DNA from: Fibrobacterota bacterium
Lineage (GTDB): Bacteria > Fibrobacterota > Fibrobacteria > UBA11236
DNA length: 56,186 bases
Reading direction: 5' to 3'
Assembly: GCA_028287505.1 (NCBI GenBank)
Contig: JAQBPN010000104.1
Location: forward strand, 1 to 56,186
This document shows, piece after piece, positions 53,729 through 56,186 of the stretch (position 1 is the first letter of the stretch; each line of letters begins with the position of its first letter). A program made the translations under genes and the position numbers. The notes below the pieces were generated by a model. It did no database searches. It was not told where the DNA came from and saw only the letters and a list, made by a program, of their open reading frames with translations.

Positions 53729-54203
53729 TGGAGATGGAAGTGTGAGTGGTGGATTTCTGCAGAGCATCCGCGGTGGAGTATTGTTCTACCCGGACCAGGC
53801 AATGGGTGTTGGACAGAGCTATGGAGTCGTCCAAGGTCGGAACGTAGAGGCTGTCGGTTATCTTCCATGAGAAATTTTCCCAGGAAGGGGTGTTAGGGTG
53901 GATCGAGCCATTGGCGTTGAGGAAGACCCACGTCTTGCCGCTATCGGGGGAAATCAGAACGTCTACAGCGTCGACGTTGCCATTAGGGTTTTCTTTGATC
54001 GTCCACTTGACGTTCAGAGATTCGCCCACCTTGTACGTCTCGCCTCCGAGGGGCTTGGTAAGGGCGATCCACTTATCGGCGTCGGGCAAAGGTTCGGTGG
54101 TGGATTTGTTGCAGGCGGCGAAGGCGAAAGAAGCCAAGGCTGCGGCGAGCGCGAGAGCGGCGAAGTGAAAGGTCCGGTTTTTTTTCGATGATGGGAATTG
54201 CAT
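53718..54203 (-). CDS. small lipoprotein with Kre9/Ig-like domain
   Basis: This 161-residue lipoprotein has the signal FAALALAAALASFAFAAC. The mature domain starts with ALTKPLGGETYKVGESLNVKW and contains DVLISPDSGKTWVFLN, like the Ser-Thr-rich GPI-anchored (Kre9/Knh1-type) Ig-like domains common on bacterial surface proteins. GGAAGGTAT precedes the ATG. It may bind sugars or proteins; no catalytic site is visible. The last 11 bases overlap the end of the esterase gene on the other strand. Confidence 0.75.
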   Translation of the reverse strand: MQFPSSKKNRTFHFAALALAAALASFAFAACNKSTTEPLPDADKWIALTKPLGGETYKVGESLNVKWTIKENPNGNVDAVDVLISPDSGKTWVFLNANGSIHPNTPSWENFSWKITDSLYVPTLDDSIALSNTHCLVRVEQYSTADALQKSTTHTSISITP

Positions 54204-54414
54204 ATACCTTCCGGGTTTTGGTGCCCAATCAAATTAATGCCATGGCCGGAGTATGGCAAGAGGAAATGATGTTACCGTAACACGTAAGTTTCTTGCGTCC
54301 AAGCAGTATTTCAAGGGGGATAGTAGGGGTCCGTAGGGGACCGGATGCAGGCGGGAATCCGCCGTGCAGCCTTTTGTTTTTGTACCTTATCAGCGTGTCT
54401 TAAGGAGGATTTTC

Positions 54415-55458
54415 ATGTTCGACAGCGTCGGTACCCGCAAATTCATCGCAGCCCTTTCCCTCTCCGCGTGTTTGATCGGTCTCTCCGTTCCCGCCTTCGC
54501 CGAGCCGCCCAAAGGCAAGCCCGTGCAGCCAGAACCCGCCGAGACGGCGGCCCTGCAGGCGCTCACCAAGGGCCTGAAGGGAAAGGTCATCTGGTCCACC
54601 TCCCGCGACGGAAATCACGATATCTATATCGCCAACATCGACGGATCGGACGCCAAGCCGCTCACCAAGGGCCCCAAGACCGATTGGTTCTCGCATTTCT
54701 CGCCGGACGGCAAGCAAGTCCTCTTCACCCGCTCCAAGCTCGATTGGACCATCGAGACGGACGCCAACTATCCGGAGCGCTGGGACACCTGGGTCATCAA
54801 TACGGACGGCACGGGCGAAAAGCTGCTTATCCCGAATTCCACCTGGGCCAATTGGACCCGGGACGGCAAGTCGATCCTCTTTTCCCGCGGCTCGAAGGTT
54901 TCCAAGTGCAACGCGGACGGCACCGGAGAGACGCTGATCGACGACGTGGATCAGCAGAAAAAGGGCGCCCTCGCCCAGCACCCTTCCCTGTCCGATGACG
55001 GCAAGCTCCTGGCCGTGACCCTGCGGGGCAGCGGACGCGAGACCGGAATCCTGAACCTGGAGACCAAGAAATACTTCACCTCGGGCGGCGGCTGCCAGTT
55101 CAGCTTCTTCCCCAACGTCCACCGCTGCATCCGCGTCAATGAAACCGGCATCGGCGGCACCTCCATCTTCGCCTTCGACCTGAAACCCGACGGCACCCAC
55201 GGGGAAATCAACGGCGGCCAGATCGACGGCAAAAGCATCGTCTTCATGGATATGCCCGGCCGCCGCTCCCATGAATATTTCCCGCGCCTTTCGCCGAAAG
55301 GGGACTACCTGATCTGGGGCATCACCCAGAAAGGCCACGACCATGATCTCGCCGACTACGAAATCTTCCTGTGGAAGATCGGGGACCCGCCCGAAAAAGC
55401 CGCGCGCCTGACCTACCATTCCGGCAACGACCGCTGGCCCGACATTTTCTTCGAATAA
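54415..55458 (+). CDS. secreted TolB-type beta-propeller protein
   Basis: This 347-residue exported protein has a signal peptide (KFIAALSLSACLIGLSVPAFA). TolB/WD40-like (PD40) repeats cover most of it: STSRDGNHDIYIANIDGSDA, FSPDGKQVLFTRSK, STWANWTRDGKSILFSRGS, LSDDGKLLAVTLRG. Unlike the two lipoproteins upstream it lacks a lipobox cysteine, so it is periplasmic or secreted. TAAGGAGG precedes the ATG at perfect spacing. It lies 21 bases before the MBOAT gene and is almost certainly co-transcribed with it. Confidence 0.85.
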   Translation: MFDSVGTRKFIAALSLSACLIGLSVPAFAEPPKGKPVQPEPAETAALQALTKGLKGKVIWSTSRDGNHDIYIANIDGSDAKPLTKGPKTDWFSHFSPDGKQVLFTRSKLDWTIETDANYPERWDTWVINTDGTGEKLLIPNSTWANWTRDGKSILFSRGSKVSKCNADGTGETLIDDVDQQKKGALAQHPSLSDDGKLLAVTLRGSGRETGILNLETKKYFTSGGGCQFSFFPNVHRCIRVNETGIGGTSIFAFDLKPDGTHGEINGGQIDGKSIVFMDMPGRRSHEYFPRLSPKGDYLIWGITQKGHDHDLADYEIFLWKIGDPPEKAARLTYHSGNDRWPDIFFE

Positions 55459-55479
55459 CGGCAGCGGACACATAACGCC

Positions 55480-56186
55480 ATGGTATTCACCGAAGACGTC
55501 TTCCTGTTTTATTTCCTGCCCCTGGTCCTGCTGGTCTATTACCTGATCCCGTTCCAGGAGAACCCCAAGGCGGGCAAATCCCGCTATTGGATGCGCAACC
55601 TGTGGCTCACCCTGGTGGGCTATACCTTCTACTCCTGGTTCGAGCCCTGGTTCGTGCTGCCGATGATGTTCACCAACGTCGCCGACTACCTGTTCGGCAT
55701 CTATCTGGGCCGGGACGACATCAGCCAGGGCCGCCGCAAGGCCGTGCTGACGATATCCATGATCATGAACCTGGGCCTGCTGGGCATCTTCAAGTACGGG
55801 GTCTTCACCCAGGAGAACCTGAACCACATGCTGGCGGCCGTCGGGCAGCAAACCTTCAGCGTGCTCCAGATCGCCTTCCCCATCGGCATCTCGTTCTATA
55901 CGTTCCACAGCATGAGTTACATCATCGACATCTACCGCGGGGAGCGGCCGGTGAAATCCTTCGCGGACTTCTCCTGCTTCGTTTCCCTCTTCCCGCAGTT
56001 GGTGGCCGGGCCCATCCTGCGCTACAACGTGCTCTCGCAGCAGCTCCATTCCCGCACCCACACCCTCACCCTGTTCGCCCGCGGCGTGATGCTGTTCTTC
56101 CTGGGTTTCGCCATGAAGATCCTGCTCGCCAACCCGGTGGGGCGCATCGCGGACGCGGCCTTCGCCACCCAGCATCCGCATGCCCT
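55480..56186 (+). CDS. AlgI-type MBOAT O-acyltransferase (3' end outside the window)
   Basis: The reading frame starts at ATG 55480 and is open to the edge; 235 codons are visible. It has several membrane segments (FLFYFLPLVLLVYYLIPF, LWLTLVGYTFYSWF). The diagnostic region IAFPIGISFYTFHSMSYIID, then FPQLVAGPILRYN, matches AlgI/DltB-type membrane-bound O-acyltransferases. These transfer acetyl groups to exopolysaccharides such as alginate or cellulose, usually with a partner SGNH/AlgJ-like protein. The catalytic histidine lies beyond the window. It is linked to the TolB-like gene just upstream. Confidence 0.93.
   Translation, partial: MVFTEDVFLFYFLPLVLLVYYLIPFQENPKAGKSRYWMRNLWLTLVGYTFYSWFEPWFVLPMMFTNVADYLFGIYLGRDDISQGRRKAVLTISMIMNLGLLGIFKYGVFTQENLNHMLAAVGQQTFSVLQIAFPIGISFYTFHSMSYIIDIYRGERPVKSFADFSCFVSLFPQLVAGPILRYNVLSQQLHSRTHTLTLFARGVMLFFLGFAMKILLANPVGRIADAAFATQHPHA

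Noticed and set aside
1-56186. tRNA, rRNA, CRISPR arrays and insertion sequences
   Set aside because: No T-arm-like GTTCRA pairs in a cloverleaf context, no spaced direct repeats, and no transposase or integrase motifs were seen.

Overview
The window looks like a chromosomal piece of a Gram-negative, moderately GC-rich, diderm bacterium. It has outer-membrane barrels, many lipoproteins, a porin and c-type cytochrome signatures. Several secreted enzymes end in short beta-rich C-terminal tails like the sorting domains of the FCB group. Two TolB-like lipoproteins resemble a paralogous family I associate with Fibrobacter. A free-living Fibrobacterota or related FCB lineage is my best guess, but it is an inference and not a read-out from a marker gene. 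No rRNA, tRNA, CRISPR array, integrase or transposase was seen.

Layout. 0.3-1.4 kb: ferrochelatase (hemH), divergent from a sensory cluster at 1.7-9.0 kb. That cluster holds a PAS histidine kinase, a CheB-CheR-PAS-kinase fusion, a stand-alone receiver and a receiver-PAS-kinase, the last three joined by ATGA/GTGA overlaps. The first and last kinases are close paralogues. 9.2-13.7 kb: a small secreted protein, a bidirectional terminator, a nucleoside-type MFS transporter and a NagB-PIG-L fusion (amino-sugar metabolism). 13.9-18 kb: a lower-GC pair (outer-membrane protein plus DUF1080 protein), then a five-heme lipoprotein cytochrome. 18-25.4 kb: a giant Ig-like repeat lipoprotein, a 757-aa protein resembling the body of pore-forming type VI secretion effectors, and an AraC regulator. 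25.4-33.2 kb: a Ycf48-like beta-propeller, a Gfo/Idh/MocA oxidoreductase with a tandem repeat of its own 3' end, a DUF5107 protein and a GH81 endo-beta-1,3-glucanase. 33.7-35.6 kb: pfkA and a DUF6174-like lipoprotein.

35.8-45.3 kb is the most interesting part. A strongly structured leader and an array of CCGGA boxes precede one co-directional, tightly coupled operon. It encodes a porin, an SsuA-like binding protein, two permeases, an ATPase, a membrane-anchored PpiC-like protein, a HupE/UreJ_2 membrane protein and a DUF3604 PHP-like hydrolase, with a YezD (DUF2292) gene downstream. I read it as an outer-to-inner membrane uptake and processing system for an unidentified, possibly sulfur-containing, organic compound.

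45.5-56.2 kb: envelope and polysaccharide functions. These are a secreted esterase, a GH18 chitinase, two paralogous TolB-like lipoproteins, small lipoproteins, an outer-membrane protein, a SASA/CE6-like esterase, a TolB-like protein and the start of an AlgI-type MBOAT O-acyltransferase cut by the window edge.

Starts were chosen from Shine-Dalgarno sequences, signal peptides and overlap with the upstream gene. Family names come from motif recognition by eye; no database search was possible.
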